The notes under the pieces: model-generated
Databases searched by the model: none
The model's input: the letters and a program-made list of their open reading frames with translations, nothing else
Told to the model about the DNA's origin: nothing
In this document: positions 1 through 8,546 of the stretch, piece by piece
Layout: each line of letters begins with the position of its first letter
Numbering within the stretch: position 1 is the stretch's first letter
Made by a program: the position numbers and the translations under genes
Source: Mariprofundus aestuarium
GTDB taxonomy: Bacteria > Pseudomonadota > Zetaproteobacteria > Mariprofundales > Mariprofundaceae
NCBI RefSeq assembly: GCF_002795805.1
Contig: NZ_CP018799.1
Location: 186,001 to 250,000 of the forward strand
DNA: 64,000 nt
Direction of reading: 5' to 3'

Positions 1-143
1 AGAATGCCACGGATAGAGGCGTCTGAATATTCATTGTCGGTGCTGCTGTCGTCCGGAGTGGCTTGTTTAGCGGAGGAAAGCGTATCCTCTTTTCTGGTGA
101 TAGCTGACAAGAGTCGCGAAAATAAATCGCCAAGCAGTGGCAT
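1..143 (-). CDS. Unidentified protein, N-terminal fragment cut by window edge
   Basis: An ATG at 143 on the minus strand is preceded by a strong ribosome binding site (GGAGG at 149-153, five bases from the ATG). The frame stays open to base 1, giving 47 codons. The first 15 or so residues are mildly hydrophobic with two arginines (MPLLGDLFSRLLSAITRK). A polar stretch rich in Asp, Ser and Thr follows. Nothing in this short piece identifies the family. It is divergent from miaB, with about 100 bases between the two start codons. The start and strand are well supported; the function is unknown. Confidence 0.6.
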   Translation of the reverse strand, partial: MPLLGDLFSRLLSAITRKEDTLSSAKQATPDDSSTDNEYSDASIRGI

Positions 144-203
144 TATTACCTCCAGAAAGTCGAGAGTGACGTGCATGTGATAAGCAAAAGGTGCGCCAGT
201 AAG

Positions 204-232
204 TTGCCTGCACCATGACTGCGCTCTAGCTT
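204..232 (+). promoter_or_regulatory. Possible sigma-70 promoter for the miaB operon
   Basis: TTGCCT (204-209) and TAGCTT (227-232) are separated by 17 bases and fit the -35/-10 layout loosely. Transcription would begin near 239, only a few bases before the miaB ATG at 243. That would explain why no Shine-Dalgarno sequence is seen. This is a pattern match only. Confidence 0.3.
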
Positions 233-242
233 GCGCCACCTG

Positions 243-1601
243 ATGAAAAACGAGAATCAAAAACTACAGAGTCTGGATACGCTGTTTATTAAAACCTACG
301 GCTGCCAGATGAATGAATATGACTCCGGACGCATGGCGGATATGATGAAACAGGCCTACGGCCTCAGGCTTGTGGCAACGCCTGATCTGGCTGATGTCAT
401 CCTGATGAACACCTGTTCTGTCCGCGAGAAGGCGGAGGATAAGGTCTACTCTGAACTTGGCCGCTACAAGAAGCTGAAAGACAAACGTCCTGACATGATT
501 ATCGGTGTTGGAGGCTGTGTCGGTCAGCAGGAGGGTGATCGAATTCAGAAGCGGGCACCCTATGTTGATATTGTGTTCGGTCCGCAGACCTACCATCGCC
601 TGCCCGAGATGATCAAGGAGATTCGCCGCAATCGCGTCTGCCTGACCGAGATCGATATGCCTGAGATCGAGAAGTTCGATCACCTGCCCAAGGCGGAGAG
701 CCATGGTGCATCCGGGTGCGTAACGATCATGGAGGGGTGTGATAAGTTCTGCACCTTCTGTGTGGTTCCCTATACGCGCGGTCCGGAAATTTCGCGGCCG
801 GTATCCGACATTCTTGATGAGTGCCGGGAGTTGCTGGCAGGTGGTGCGGTAGAGATCAGCCTTCTGGGCCAGAATGTGAATGCCTATCGCGGCCCAGGTC
901 CTGACGAGGAGGAGTGGGATTTCACCATGCTTCTCTATGCCGTGGCTGAATTGGCCGGGCTCAAGCGCTTGCGTTTCAGCACCAGTCACCCGATGGAGAT
1001 GACCAGTGAGCTCTGTCTCGCCTTTGCCGAGATTCCACAGCTGATGCCTTACCTGCATCTGCCGGTACAGAGTGGCTCGGATAACCTGCTTAAGGTGATG
1101 CATCGCGGCCATAACCGCGAAACCTACTTCCGCATTATCGACGAACTGCGGGAGCACTGCCCCGATATCGCGCTCTCTTCCGACTTTATTGTCGGTTATC
1201 CGGGCGAGACGGAGGAGGACTTCGAGGCCACGCTTGATCTGGTTCGCCGCGTGGACTACGGCTCGGCCTTCTGTTTTAAATATTCACCGCGTCCGGGAAC
1301 ACCTGCCTCCAAGGTTGAGGACAGCGTGCCGGAAGATGTGAAGGATATTCGGCTGCAACGGTTGCTGGCCCTGACTCGTGAGCAGACGCGTGCTGCCATG
1401 GAGTCACAGATCGGCAAGATCGTTGAGGTTCTGGTTGAGAAAGAGAGTCGTGATGCCGGCGATATGGCGGGTCGCACGGCCGATTTTAAGATCGTCCATT
1501 TCAAGGGGCAAAAGCGCCAGATCGGGCAGATTATGCCGGTGCGCATTACCGAGGCCTACGGGCAGTCACTCAGGGGCGAGTTGATTCTTGCCAGCGATTA
1601 G
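243..1601 (+). CDS. miaB: tRNA-2-methylthio-N6-isopentenyladenosine methylthiotransferase MiaB
   Basis: A radical-SAM methylthiotransferase that adds the 2-methylthio group to i6A37 of tRNAs reading UNN codons. The N-terminal UPF0004 domain shows three cysteines in KTYGCQMNEYDS, MNTCSVREKAEDK and GVGGCVGQQEG. These bind the auxiliary [4Fe-4S] cluster. The radical-SAM CxxxCxxC motif is GCDKFCTFCVVPYTRG, and a TRAM RNA-binding domain fills roughly the last 65 residues. The length, about 452 residues, is normal. I place the start at ATG 243; a TTG at 231 in the same frame would add four residues. It is the first gene of a compact operon, and its stop lies 15 bases before ybeZ. Confidence 0.96.
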   Translation: MKNENQKLQSLDTLFIKTYGCQMNEYDSGRMADMMKQAYGLRLVATPDLADVILMNTCSVREKAEDKVYSELGRYKKLKDKRPDMIIGVGGCVGQQEGDRIQKRAPYVDIVFGPQTYHRLPEMIKEIRRNRVCLTEIDMPEIEKFDHLPKAESHGASGCVTIMEGCDKFCTFCVVPYTRGPEISRPVSDILDECRELLAGGAVEISLLGQNVNAYRGPGPDEEEWDFTMLLYAVAELAGLKRLRFSTSHPMEMTSELCLAFAEIPQLMPYLHLPVQSGSDNLLKVMHRGHNRETYFRIIDELREHCPDIALSSDFIVGYPGETEEDFEATLDLVRRVDYGSAFCFKYSPRPGTPASKVEDSVPEDVKDIRLQRLLALTREQTRAAMESQIGKIVEVLVEKESRDAGDMAGRTADFKIVHFKGQKRQIGQIMPVRITEAYGQSLRGELILASD

Positions 1602-1616
1602 AGGCATTATACAACC

Positions 1617-2573
1617 ATGACAGCAGTTACCCTGCGCCTTGAGGCGCGCGATTCATTCTCTTTGCAGAGCCTGTGCGGTGCCGGAAACCGGATACTCAAC
1701 AGGGTTGAGCAGTTTTATCAGGTTCGTTTTCACGGTCAGCCCGGCCAATGGGATATTGAGGGGGAACGCGCCGAGGCGGCGCGCGCGACCATGTTGCGGC
1801 TTGCTGAGTACGCGGCAGCACAACCTGATGAACTCAGTGATGTCGATGTTGAGGGCGTATTGAAGGACCTCGGGCAGGGAGAGCAGAGCACAAAGGATGA
1901 ACGCGATCAGGGGGTTTTGATTGCCGGGCGGCGCCATGTTGGCGGCAAAACGCCCAACCAGCGCAGCTACCTCAAGTCGATCAAGCACAACACCCTGACA
2001 CTGGCCGTTGGCCCCGCAGGATCGGGTAAAACCTATCTGGCGGTTGCAGCAGCAGTCGCAGCCCTGAACAGTAACCGCGTTGAACGCATTATCCTCACGC
2101 GCCCTGCCGTAGAGGCCGGAGAGAGGCTGGGTTTTCTTCCCGGTGATATGCAGCAGAAGGTTGATCCCTATTTGCGGCCGCTATTTGATGCGCTCTCCGA
2201 TATGCTGGGTGTGGAGACGATGAATGCGATGCTTGAGCAGGGGCGTATTGAAGTTGCTCCGCTTGCCTACATGCGCGGTCGTACCCTCAATGATGCCTTT
2301 GTGATTCTTGATGAGGCGCAGAATACCACCCGGGAGCAGATGAAGATGTTCCTGACCCGGCTCGGCTTCGGCTCGATGATGGTTGTTACCGGTGATGTGA
2401 CTCAGATCGATCTGCCACGCCACCAGCAGAGTGGGCTGTTGCATGCGCTGCAGGTGCTGGAGCATGTTCCTGATATCGGTATCTCCCGCTTGAGCAGCCG
2501 CGATGTTGTGCGCCATCAGCTGGTTGAACAGATCGTCAATGCCTATGAAGGGCTGGAGAAAAAAGAGCAATGA
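1617..2573 (+). CDS. ybeZ: PhoH-like ATPase (YbeZ)
   Basis: A PhoH-family P-loop ATPase thought to act with YbeY in rRNA maturation and RNA metabolism. About 110 N-terminal residues carry a KH-like region. Next comes the PhoH domain with Walker A GPAGSGKTYLAVA, Walker B FVILDEAQNTT and the later MVVTGDVTQIDLP sensor stretch. The length of 318 residues is close to the E. coli protein. The gene overlaps ybeY by four bases (ATGA), so translation is probably coupled. The miaB-ybeZ-ybeY-corC-lnt order is conserved in many proteobacteria, which supports the call. Confidence 0.94.
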   Translation: MTAVTLRLEARDSFSLQSLCGAGNRILNRVEQFYQVRFHGQPGQWDIEGERAEAARATMLRLAEYAAAQPDELSDVDVEGVLKDLGQGEQSTKDERDQGVLIAGRRHVGGKTPNQRSYLKSIKHNTLTLAVGPAGSGKTYLAVAAAVAALNSNRVERIILTRPAVEAGERLGFLPGDMQQKVDPYLRPLFDALSDMLGVETMNAMLEQGRIEVAPLAYMRGRTLNDAFVILDEAQNTTREQMKMFLTRLGFGSMMVVTGDVTQIDLPRHQQSGLLHALQVLEHVPDIGISRLSSRDVVRHQLVEQIVNAYEGLEKKEQ

Positions 2574-3055
2574 TCGATGTTGTCGTAGATGATGATCTGG
2601 AGGGGATATTCACGCCTCCGGATCATATTGAAGAGGCTGTGCTGGCCGCATGTCAGGTTTCCGGGTATTCAGGGCAGGAGCCAGAGCTCTGCATCCGCTT
2701 TGCAAGCGATGATGAGGTGCGCCAGCTCAATGCTACATGGCGGAACAAGGACAAGGTGACCGATGTGCTCTCTTTTCCTGAGCAGGTTGCCCCTGATTTC
2801 GATTTTGAAGACTCACTCGGCGATATTGCACTGGCCGTTCCCTTTATTGCAGATGAGGCAGGGCGTCTTGGCCTGCCGCAGCAGGATCATGCCCTGCACC
2901 TGATCGTACACTCCACCCTGCACCTGCTCGGTTTTGACCATATCGATGATAGTGATGCTGATGAGATGCAGGAGCTGGAGCGGGAGGCAATGCGACTTCT
3001 TGGCCTCCACGACCCCTACCCTTTAGAACAAAAAATGAATCCGGAGATACTATGA
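2570..3055 (+). CDS. ybeY: Endoribonuclease YbeY (16S rRNA 3'-end maturation)
   Basis: A metal-dependent single-strand endoribonuclease needed for 16S rRNA 3'-end processing and 70S ribosome quality control. The zinc site HxxxHxxxxxH is clear in VHSTLHLLGFDH. The family stretch TDVLSFP is also present near residue 65. The product is 161 residues, the normal size. The start codon overlaps the ybeZ stop (ATGA) and its own stop overlaps the start of the CBS-domain gene in the same way. All three are therefore probably translated in a coupled fashion. Confidence 0.95.
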   Translation: MIDVVVDDDLEGIFTPPDHIEEAVLAACQVSGYSGQEPELCIRFASDDEVRQLNATWRNKDKVTDVLSFPEQVAPDFDFEDSLGDIALAVPFIADEAGRLGLPQQDHALHLIVHSTLHLLGFDHIDDSDADEMQELEREAMRLLGLHDPYPLEQKMNPEIL

Positions 3056-3891
3056 ATTCCGCAATCAAGAAAGGGCAGCACAGGCTGCGCGAGTCCTTGA
3101 TCGAACACCTTCGTCCTGGCCGTGATGAGGCAGAGTTGCTCTCCGTTCTCGGGCGTGCTGAGGCTGTTCAGTCCGATGGACAGCGTAGCATGCTTGAGCA
3201 GGTGGTTGCCTTTAACGATACCCGTGTGCGCGAGGTGATGGTGCCGCGTTCGCAGATTCATGCGGTAAACGTGGATGCTTCTCTTGCAGAGGTAGAGGTC
3301 GCCCTGATTGAATATGGTGTCACCCGACTGGTGGTGATGGAGGCAGATATCGACCATGTGCTTGGCGTGGTACATATCCAGGATGTTCTGGCTGCGAGGG
3401 TTCGTGGCGAGGAGCCTTCTCTGACCACATTGATGCGCCCCTGCCTGCGTGTGCTGGAGCTGGAACAGGTACCCGGACTGCTTGAGGAGATGCGGGATCA
3501 CTCCTGCCATATCGCCATGGTACTGGATGAGTATGGCGGCACCGCCGGCCTTGTGACGCTCTCAGACCTACTGCATGAGATCGTAGGTGAGATCGGTGAA
3601 GAGGGAGAGGACGAGAGTGAGTGCCAGTTGCAGGCCGATGGCAGCTATATGGTAGAGGCCCATATGCATATCGAAGATTTGATTGGTGAGATCGGTGTTC
3701 AGTTGCCACTGGGTGATTACGATACGGTCGGCGGCTGGATTACAGCCTCTCTGGCGCGGATTCCGAAGCGAGGAGAAACTGCGATGCTGGATGGATTCCA
3801 GGTTCATATCATTGAGGCTGATCCCCGGCGTATTACAAAGGTGCGCATGATCCGCTTGCAGGATATCAAGAAGAACACCGCCGGTGACTGA
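3052..3891 (+). CDS. corC: CorC/YbeX-type CBS-domain protein
   Basis: A cytosolic CBS-pair protein of the CorC/YbeX group, linked in other bacteria to cobalt/magnesium efflux and to ribosome maintenance. The motif [11 protein letters not shown] at about residues 58-68 marks the beginning of the first CBS domain. A second CBS repeat follows, with [20 protein letters not shown]. The C-terminal 80 residues form the CorC_HlyC (transporter-associated) domain. There are no membrane segments, which separates it from the full-length HlyC/CorB-type transporters. It overlaps ybeY by four bases and lnt by eight. Confidence 0.9.
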   Translation: MNSAIKKGQHRLRESLIEHLRPGRDEAELLSVLGRAEAVQSDGQRSMLEQVVAFNDTRVREVMVPRSQIHAVNVDASLAEVEVALIEYGVTRLVVMEADIDHVLGVVHIQDVLAARVRGEEPSLTTLMRPCLRVLELEQVPGLLEEMRDHSCHIAMVLDEYGGTAGLVTLSDLLHEIVGEIGEEGEDESECQLQADGSYMVEAHMHIEDLIGEIGVQLPLGDYDTVGGWITASLARIPKRGETAMLDGFQVHIIEADPRRITKVRMIRLQDIKKNTAGD

Positions 3892-5338
3892 TCGATTGCG
3901 CATGCTAGCGGCATTGGCCCTCGGTGGGCTGATGCCATTTTCTTTTTCCCCGTTTGATTATTCATGGTTGGCTATTCCGGCCCTTGCCGGATTCCTCTGG
4001 CTTCTCTGTCAGGGCAGGCCATTCCGCATCGGTTTCGCATTCGGTTTTGGTTGGTTCGGGTTGGGTGCATGGTGGCTGGCGCCAACCCTGCACACCTACG
4101 GACACATCCCATGGGTGTTTGCGCTTTTCTGTGTGGTTTTGGTGGGCTGTGTTATGGCCCTGCTGCCAGCGCTGTGGGCGTGGGTGGCGGCAAAGGATGG
4201 CGGCAGGTCGCACTGGATTCTGGTGAGCTTTCCCGCCGCTGCCGTGGGTGAAGAGTGGTTGCGTGGCCATATCTTTACGGGTCTGCCGTGGACAGCGCTC
4301 GGCAACCTGATGCTTGATACTCCGGCAGTCGGCTGGGCATCATGGATTGGTGTTTACGGCATAGCATTTATTCCGGCACTGCTTGCGGCATCGCTGCTGC
4401 TGCTTGTTACCCATGAGGAGAAAAAGTGGGGGATGGGCGGCGTTGTGGTTACCACACTGCTGGTGCTGGCTGCTCCTCAACCCTTCGATGCAGCCGGCGA
4501 GAAATCTTATCGTGCTGCCCTGATTCAGGGGAATATTCCGCAGGATCAGAAATGGGATGCTGCGTTCCTCAACGAGACAATGTTTCGTTATGCCAATCTC
4601 TCCGCTCAGGTGGCAGATGAGAGTGACATTATCATCTGGCCAGAGGCTGCGATTCCCTTCTTCCTCGAGCGTGCTCCTGATTGGGATCTCTGGCTCACTG
4701 ATCAGATAAGGGAGTGGCGTGCCCCTCTGCTGTTCGGGGGACTGAAACTTACCGGAGAGAATACGGCCAATAATGGTCTTTTTGCAGAAGATCCGAATTT
4801 GGAGCTCCGCGAATTTGCGGGCAAACAGCATCTGGTGCCATTCGGCGAGTATGTTCCATCTTGGGTTCCATTCCTGCGTACGCTGGTGCCGGAGATTGCC
4901 AATTTCGTGCCAGCCGAGGATTCCGGGTTCGTGCAGGCTCGTGGAGTCCGTTATGGGGCGCTGATCTGTTACGAATCGCTCTTTCCCGAACAATCCCGCC
5001 GGCGTGTACAGAATGGTGCAGAAGTGCTGGTTAATGTTACCAACGATGCTTGGTACGGCACAACGCCTGCTGCATGGCAGCATTTCCAGGCGGCCCGCAT
5101 GCGCGCTGTGGAGACAGGCCGCTACCTGTTGCGTGCTGCCAATACAGGCGTCACGGCTATTATCGGACCTGACGGGAAAGTGACAGCCACTGCTCCGTGG
5201 TGGACGCAAACGGCACTGACAGGTGAGTTCAGACTCTCTGATTCGATCACGCCGTATGTGCGTTGGGGAGATGCCCCTTTGCTGGGACTTCTGGTTTTGT
5301 TAGTAATTCCGCTGTTTGTGAGAAAGGAGAGCATATGA
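3884..5338 (+). CDS. lnt: Apolipoprotein N-acyltransferase Lnt
   Basis: An inner-membrane enzyme that adds the third acyl chain to the N-terminal cysteine of lipoproteins. The first 200 residues form several hydrophobic helices. The periplasmic nitrilase-like domain then shows the catalytic triad: Glu in IIWPEAAIPF, Lys in FAGKQHLVPFGEYVP and Cys in ALICYESLFPE. A final hydrophobic helix ends the protein (LLGLLVLLVIPLFV). The length of 484 residues is typical. The start is a GTG at 3884 overlapping the corC stop. Its own stop overlaps the gpsA start. Its presence indicates a diderm cell envelope. Confidence 0.95.
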   Translation: MTDRLRMLAALALGGLMPFSFSPFDYSWLAIPALAGFLWLLCQGRPFRIGFAFGFGWFGLGAWWLAPTLHTYGHIPWVFALFCVVLVGCVMALLPALWAWVAAKDGGRSHWILVSFPAAAVGEEWLRGHIFTGLPWTALGNLMLDTPAVGWASWIGVYGIAFIPALLAASLLLLVTHEEKKWGMGGVVVTTLLVLAAPQPFDAAGEKSYRAALIQGNIPQDQKWDAAFLNETMFRYANLSAQVADESDIIIWPEAAIPFFLERAPDWDLWLTDQIREWRAPLLFGGLKLTGENTANNGLFAEDPNLELREFAGKQHLVPFGEYVPSWVPFLRTLVPEIANFVPAEDSGFVQARGVRYGALICYESLFPEQSRRRVQNGAEVLVNVTNDAWYGTTPAAWQHFQAARMRAVETGRYLLRAANTGVTAIIGPDGKVTATAPWWTQTALTGEFRLSDSITPYVRWGDAPLLGLLVLLVIPLFVRKESI

Positions 5339-6324
5339 GCAGGCAGCAGGTGTGTGTGTTGGGGGCAGGATCGTGGGGCACTGCGCTGGCATTGGTTCTG
5401 GCCCGTAGTGGCCAGCGAGATGTGTGGTTGGTCACTAGGGATAAGGCGCAGGCGATTGAAATTGAATCTGCACGGGAGAACAGCCGCTACCTACCGGGCA
5501 TTAACCTGCCCGCCAATATTCGGGTAACGGCAGATACGGCCCTTGCCATAGATAGTATTGATGCCTGCGTTTATGCGCTGCCCTGTGTCGCCGTGGATGC
5601 TTTTCTGCCGCTTCTTGCCCAAGGTGATTATCCGGTGATTGCAGCCTGCAAAGGACTGCATCCGGAAAGCTTGATCCGTACCGATGAGATGCTGGGCGGA
5701 TATATCGATAAAGAACGCATTGCCCTGCTCTCCGGACCTTCATTTGCGATTGAGGTGGCCAAAGGGCAGCCGACGGCAATTGTCATGGCGGCAGAGAACC
5801 TGTCGCTGGCTGCGGCCGCCGCCTCCTTTTTCGATGCAACCAATTTCCGCATCTATCTCAGTGATGATGTGGTTGGCGTAGCCATGGGTGGCGCGCTGAA
5901 GAATGTCATTGCCATTGCCGCGGGCATGGCCGATGGGCTCGGCTTCGGCCATAACTCGGTGGCAGCGGCAGTGACCCGGGGGCTTGCCGAGATGGCGCGT
6001 CTAAGTGTGGCTTGTGGCGGCAGCACTGAGACACTGATGGGGCTCTCCGGGCTTGGTGATCTGGTGCTAACCTGTACAGGCGAGCTCTCACGCAATCGCC
6101 AGTTTGGTGTTGCAATTGCCAAAGGCAAAGGGTGTGAGGCTGCGATTGAGGAGATTGGCCAGGTCGTTGAAGGGGTGAGGACGGCAAGGGCCGCGAATCA
6201 ACTGGCCGAAAAACTGAATATCGAACTGCCACTGATGCAGAGCATTCACCGTGTATTGACCGGTGAGATTGATATTCACGATGCGGTGGTGGAGCTGATG
6301 GCGAGGCCGGAGCGGCCGGAATAG
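5335..6324 (+). CDS. gpsA: Glycerol-3-phosphate dehydrogenase [NAD(P)+] GpsA
   Basis: Makes sn-glycerol-3-phosphate from dihydroxyacetone phosphate for phospholipid synthesis. The Rossmann motif VCVLGAGSWGTALA lies at the N-terminus. CKGLHPES and LSGPSFAIEVAKGQPTA, both family signatures, follow. The catalytic-lysine region is GGALKNVIAIAAGMADGLGFG. I place the start at ATG 5335, preceded by AAGGAGAGC, because this puts the dinucleotide fold at residue 5 as usual and gives 329 residues. An earlier in-frame start at 5263 would lie inside lnt. The next gene begins on the base after its stop. Confidence 0.95.
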   Translation: MSRQQVCVLGAGSWGTALALVLARSGQRDVWLVTRDKAQAIEIESARENSRYLPGINLPANIRVTADTALAIDSIDACVYALPCVAVDAFLPLLAQGDYPVIAACKGLHPESLIRTDEMLGGYIDKERIALLSGPSFAIEVAKGQPTAIVMAAENLSLAAAAASFFDATNFRIYLSDDVVGVAMGGALKNVIAIAAGMADGLGFGHNSVAAAVTRGLAEMARLSVACGGSTETLMGLSGLGDLVLTCTGELSRNRQFGVAIAKGKGCEAAIEEIGQVVEGVRTARAANQLAEKLNIELPLMQSIHRVLTGEIDIHDAVVELMARPERPE

Positions 6325-6846
6325 ATGGCGGATGAAGATGAACTGTTTGCCGAGGCGATGGGCAGGGTTCGCCCGCTTGCCGCTTCTAACAAGATTGATT
6401 CCGAAAGCCTGAAAAAACGAAAAAAAGAGCAGCTCTCCAGGCGGGTTCGGGTTGGCACGATCGAGCCGCCGCAACGCGCCTTTTCACCCGAAGTGACAGA
6501 CGGTCCGTGGCAACTGATTGCTGATGGCGTATCCCGCGAACGGGTGCGGCGGCTGGGGGCAGGACGACCGCCTGTCGGTCCCACCTTTGACCTGCATGGC
6601 ATGCGACGCGATGAAGCGCTGGAGCTGCTGGTTGAAGGTTTCAATGCGGCGCTGTTGGATGGGCAGCGGGCACTTCGTATCATTCACGGGCGTGGCCTGC
6701 ATTCACAGGGAAAGGCGATTCTCAAGGAGGCGGTCTACCACTGGTTGCGCGAAGGGGCTTTTGCACATGCTGTGCTGGCGGCCATCCCCGAGCCGGGAAG
6801 CGGTGGTGGCGCCTGTCTGGTGCTGTTGCGCAGGCAGGGAACATAA
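6325..6846 (+). CDS. Smr-domain protein (YdaL/SmrA-like)
   Basis: A 173-residue protein with a C-terminal Smr domain, a fold found in MutS2 and in stand-alone endonucleases. The hallmark FDLHGMRRDEALELL begins near residue 88, and HGRGLHSQGKAILKEAV carries the second conserved HGxG patch. The first 85 residues are charged and probably flexible. Related small Smr proteins (SmrA, SmrB) cleave nucleic acid, and SmrB acts on mRNA at collided ribosomes. The exact substrate here cannot be told from the sequence. It starts directly after the gpsA stop and is probably the last gene of the operon. Confidence 0.88.
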   Translation: MADEDELFAEAMGRVRPLAASNKIDSESLKKRKKEQLSRRVRVGTIEPPQRAFSPEVTDGPWQLIADGVSRERVRRLGAGRPPVGPTFDLHGMRRDEALELLVEGFNAALLDGQRALRIIHGRGLHSQGKAILKEAVYHWLREGAFAHAVLAAIPEPGSGGGACLVLLRRQGT

Positions 6847-6916
6847 GCGCATTTACGGCAGGTCGCCAGTTGTGAAGAGGGCGAGTGCATAAATTGCTGT
6901 CCGAAGCCGATTCCTT

Positions 6917-6925
6917 TGCTATAGT
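6917..6925 (+). promoter_or_regulatory. Extended -10 promoter, possibly leaderless
   Basis: TGcTATAGT is a good extended -10 element. The ATG at 6932 lies exactly seven bases after its end, where transcription would normally start. No ribosome binding site fits between them. The downstream DUF2782 gene may therefore be made from a leaderless transcript. Confidence 0.5.
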
Positions 6926-6931
6926 ACTTCC

Positions 6932-7339
6932 ATGATGATGCGATATTTTCTGTTGCCAGTTTCACTTGTTCTGATGCTCTCCTCCTATGCCTTTGCTGAA
7001 GAGGGTGAGGCTTTGCCGCCACCTGAAGTAAATGCTGAGGCGCCTGCTTCTGCCAACGATGAGGTGGAGGTAAAGGAGAGTGCTCCCAACCTCAATGAGG
7101 AACTGAGCGCACCTGATAGCGATGTAGCGATTGATGTGCGCTCCTATCAGCGTAAAGATGGTGCCAAGATCACAGAGTATGCTGTGCACGGGCGTGTATT
7201 TAAGATCAAAGTTCAGCCGGCTGGCGACCTGCCTGCCTACTACCTTGAGGATCGTGATGGCGATGGCAACTTTGAGCAGCGCCTGCCCGGTGGTGGCAAA
7301 CGCATTTCACCACCAACCTGGGTTCTGCAAGAGTTCTGA
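6932..7339 (+). CDS. DUF2782 family exported protein
   Basis: A 135-residue protein with an N-terminal signal peptide (hydrophobic LLPVSLVLMLSSYAFA, cleavage probably near residue 20). An acidic, Ala/Pro/Glu-rich stretch follows. The C-terminal 60 residues match DUF2782: YQRKDGAKITEYAVHGR, then a motif around YYLEDRDGDGNFEQR. The family is found widely in Gamma- and Betaproteobacteria, often near polA or homoserine genes, and has no established function. The stop codon sits just before the ThiE-like gene, so the two are probably co-transcribed. Confidence 0.8.
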   Translation: MMMRYFLLPVSLVLMLSSYAFAEEGEALPPPEVNAEAPASANDEVEVKESAPNLNEELSAPDSDVAIDVRSYQRKDGAKITEYAVHGRVFKIKVQPAGDLPAYYLEDRDGDGNFEQRLPGGGKRISPPTWVLQEF

Positions 7340-7342
7340 TTG

Positions 7343-7966
7343 ATGCGGGTAAAGCTCCCGTCCCTGATTGTTATTACTGACAGTAGCCGATATTCGGATG
7401 AGCTCCTCTTCGCAGCACTGGAGCAGGCTTTAGCCCATGGGGTTGATGCGGTTCTTCTGCGCGAAAAGGCGCTGACTTCGGCAAAGCTTCTGGCGCTGGC
7501 GTCACGCTTGCGTGAACTCACCACTGCTTTTGGGGTCGCGCTCTATATTCATACACAGGCGGATATCGCCAATGCGGTAGATGCTGACGGGGTACATGTC
7601 GGAAGCGGTGATGTTACGAATATCCCGGCTATTCGCCGCTGGTTGAATAACCCGGAGAAAACCGTCTCGGTCTCCTGCCACACGGCGCAGGAGCTGCAGC
7701 TTGCTGAGCAGCACGGGGCGGATTTCGTATTTCTCTCACCTGTTTTTCCGACGCAGAGCCATCCGGGCTCCCCCCATCTGGGTGTAAAAGGATTCAACAC
7801 TATGGCATCGACGACAAAGCTTCCGGTGGTGGCGCTCGGCGGCATCGACAGCAGCAACTGTGGCGAGCTGAAGGGCCGGCGCGTAGCCGTCATTGGCGCC
7901 ATCCTCGGCGCAGAGGATCCCGGAAAAGCCGCAAAAGCCTTGCATAAGGCTATTTTCCAAGGCTGA
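7343..7966 (+). CDS. Thiamine phosphate synthase / TenI family protein
   Basis: A TIM-barrel protein of the ThiE/TenI superfamily, 207 residues. VLLREKAL, ADGVHVGSGD, VSCHTAQEL, GADFVFLSPVFPTQSHPG and the phosphate-binding VVALGGIDSSN correspond in order to family landmarks. In ThiE the barrel strand before the DGVHLG motif usually reads IND; here it is IHTQAD. This fits TenI (aminopyrimidine aromatase, or a related role) or a divergent ThiE. No other thi gene lies nearby. The start is ATG 7343; a TTG at 7340 is possible. It follows the DUF2782 gene almost directly. Confidence 0.8.
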   Translation: MRVKLPSLIVITDSSRYSDELLFAALEQALAHGVDAVLLREKALTSAKLLALASRLRELTTAFGVALYIHTQADIANAVDADGVHVGSGDVTNIPAIRRWLNNPEKTVSVSCHTAQELQLAEQHGADFVFLSPVFPTQSHPGSPHLGVKGFNTMASTTKLPVVALGGIDSSNCGELKGRRVAVIGAILGAEDPGKAAKALHKAIFQG

Positions 7967-8009
7967 TTGCTGGCCATATGCTTATGGATGACTCGAAGGG
8001 GGTTAATAG

Positions 8010-8528
8010 ATGAAGCAGCTGATCCTGATTCGGCATGCCAAGTCCAGCTGGGATGACTTGAGTGCGAGAGATTTTGACAGGGACTTGAGTAAGCGTGGCC
8101 GTGGTGATGCACCGGATATGGGGCGCAGGCTGGCTGAAAGGGGGTTGGTTCCGGATGCCTTCGTTATTAGCTCATCGCAGCGGACCAGAAGTACGGCATA
8201 TCTGATGGCTGAGCAGTTCGGGTTCCCTGCTGAGGAGATCAAGCTCAAAAGCGAACTCTACCTGGCAAGCCCCGCCACAATGCTTAAGCTGATACGACAC
8301 ACTCCCGATCATGTGCAACGCCTTGCCCTGCTGGCACACAACCCGGGAATCACCGAGTTGACCAATCAGCTGGCTAGAAGCTGCATTGACAATATTCCCA
8401 CCTGCGGCGTAGCGATCCTTGAACTGTCGATTGAGTCATGGAGCGAAGCCGGAAGCCGCACCCAGCTGCTCGATTTTGACTATCCGAAACGTGAAATCGA
8501 GGCGGCCGCATTGCAACAGGAGTCATAG
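8010..8528 (+). CDS. SixA-like histidine phosphatase family protein
   Basis: A 172-residue member of the RHG (phosphoglycerate mutase-like) phosphatase family. LILIRHAKSSWDD holds the catalytic RH, and LLAHNPGITEL holds the second catalytic His. In E. coli SixA removes phosphate from histidine phosphotransfer proteins. Here the target is unknown, although several sensor kinases lie 10-20 kb away. A GGGGG run just before the ATG serves as the ribosome binding site. It has no signal peptide, so it is cytosolic. Confidence 0.87.
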   Translation: MKQLILIRHAKSSWDDLSARDFDRDLSKRGRGDAPDMGRRLAERGLVPDAFVISSSQRTRSTAYLMAEQFGFPAEEIKLKSELYLASPATMLKLIRHTPDHVQRLALLAHNPGITELTNQLARSCIDNIPTCGVAILELSIESWSEAGSRTQLLDFDYPKREIEAAALQQES

Positions 8529-8546
8529 CTCCTAGAGTGCTTCGCC

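Noticed and set aside
264-1157. A 297-codon open frame opposite miaB
   Set aside because: It lies wholly inside miaB on the other strand, has no ribosome binding site and shows no recognisable domain. Other long frames opposite katG, copA and recQ were dropped for the same reason.
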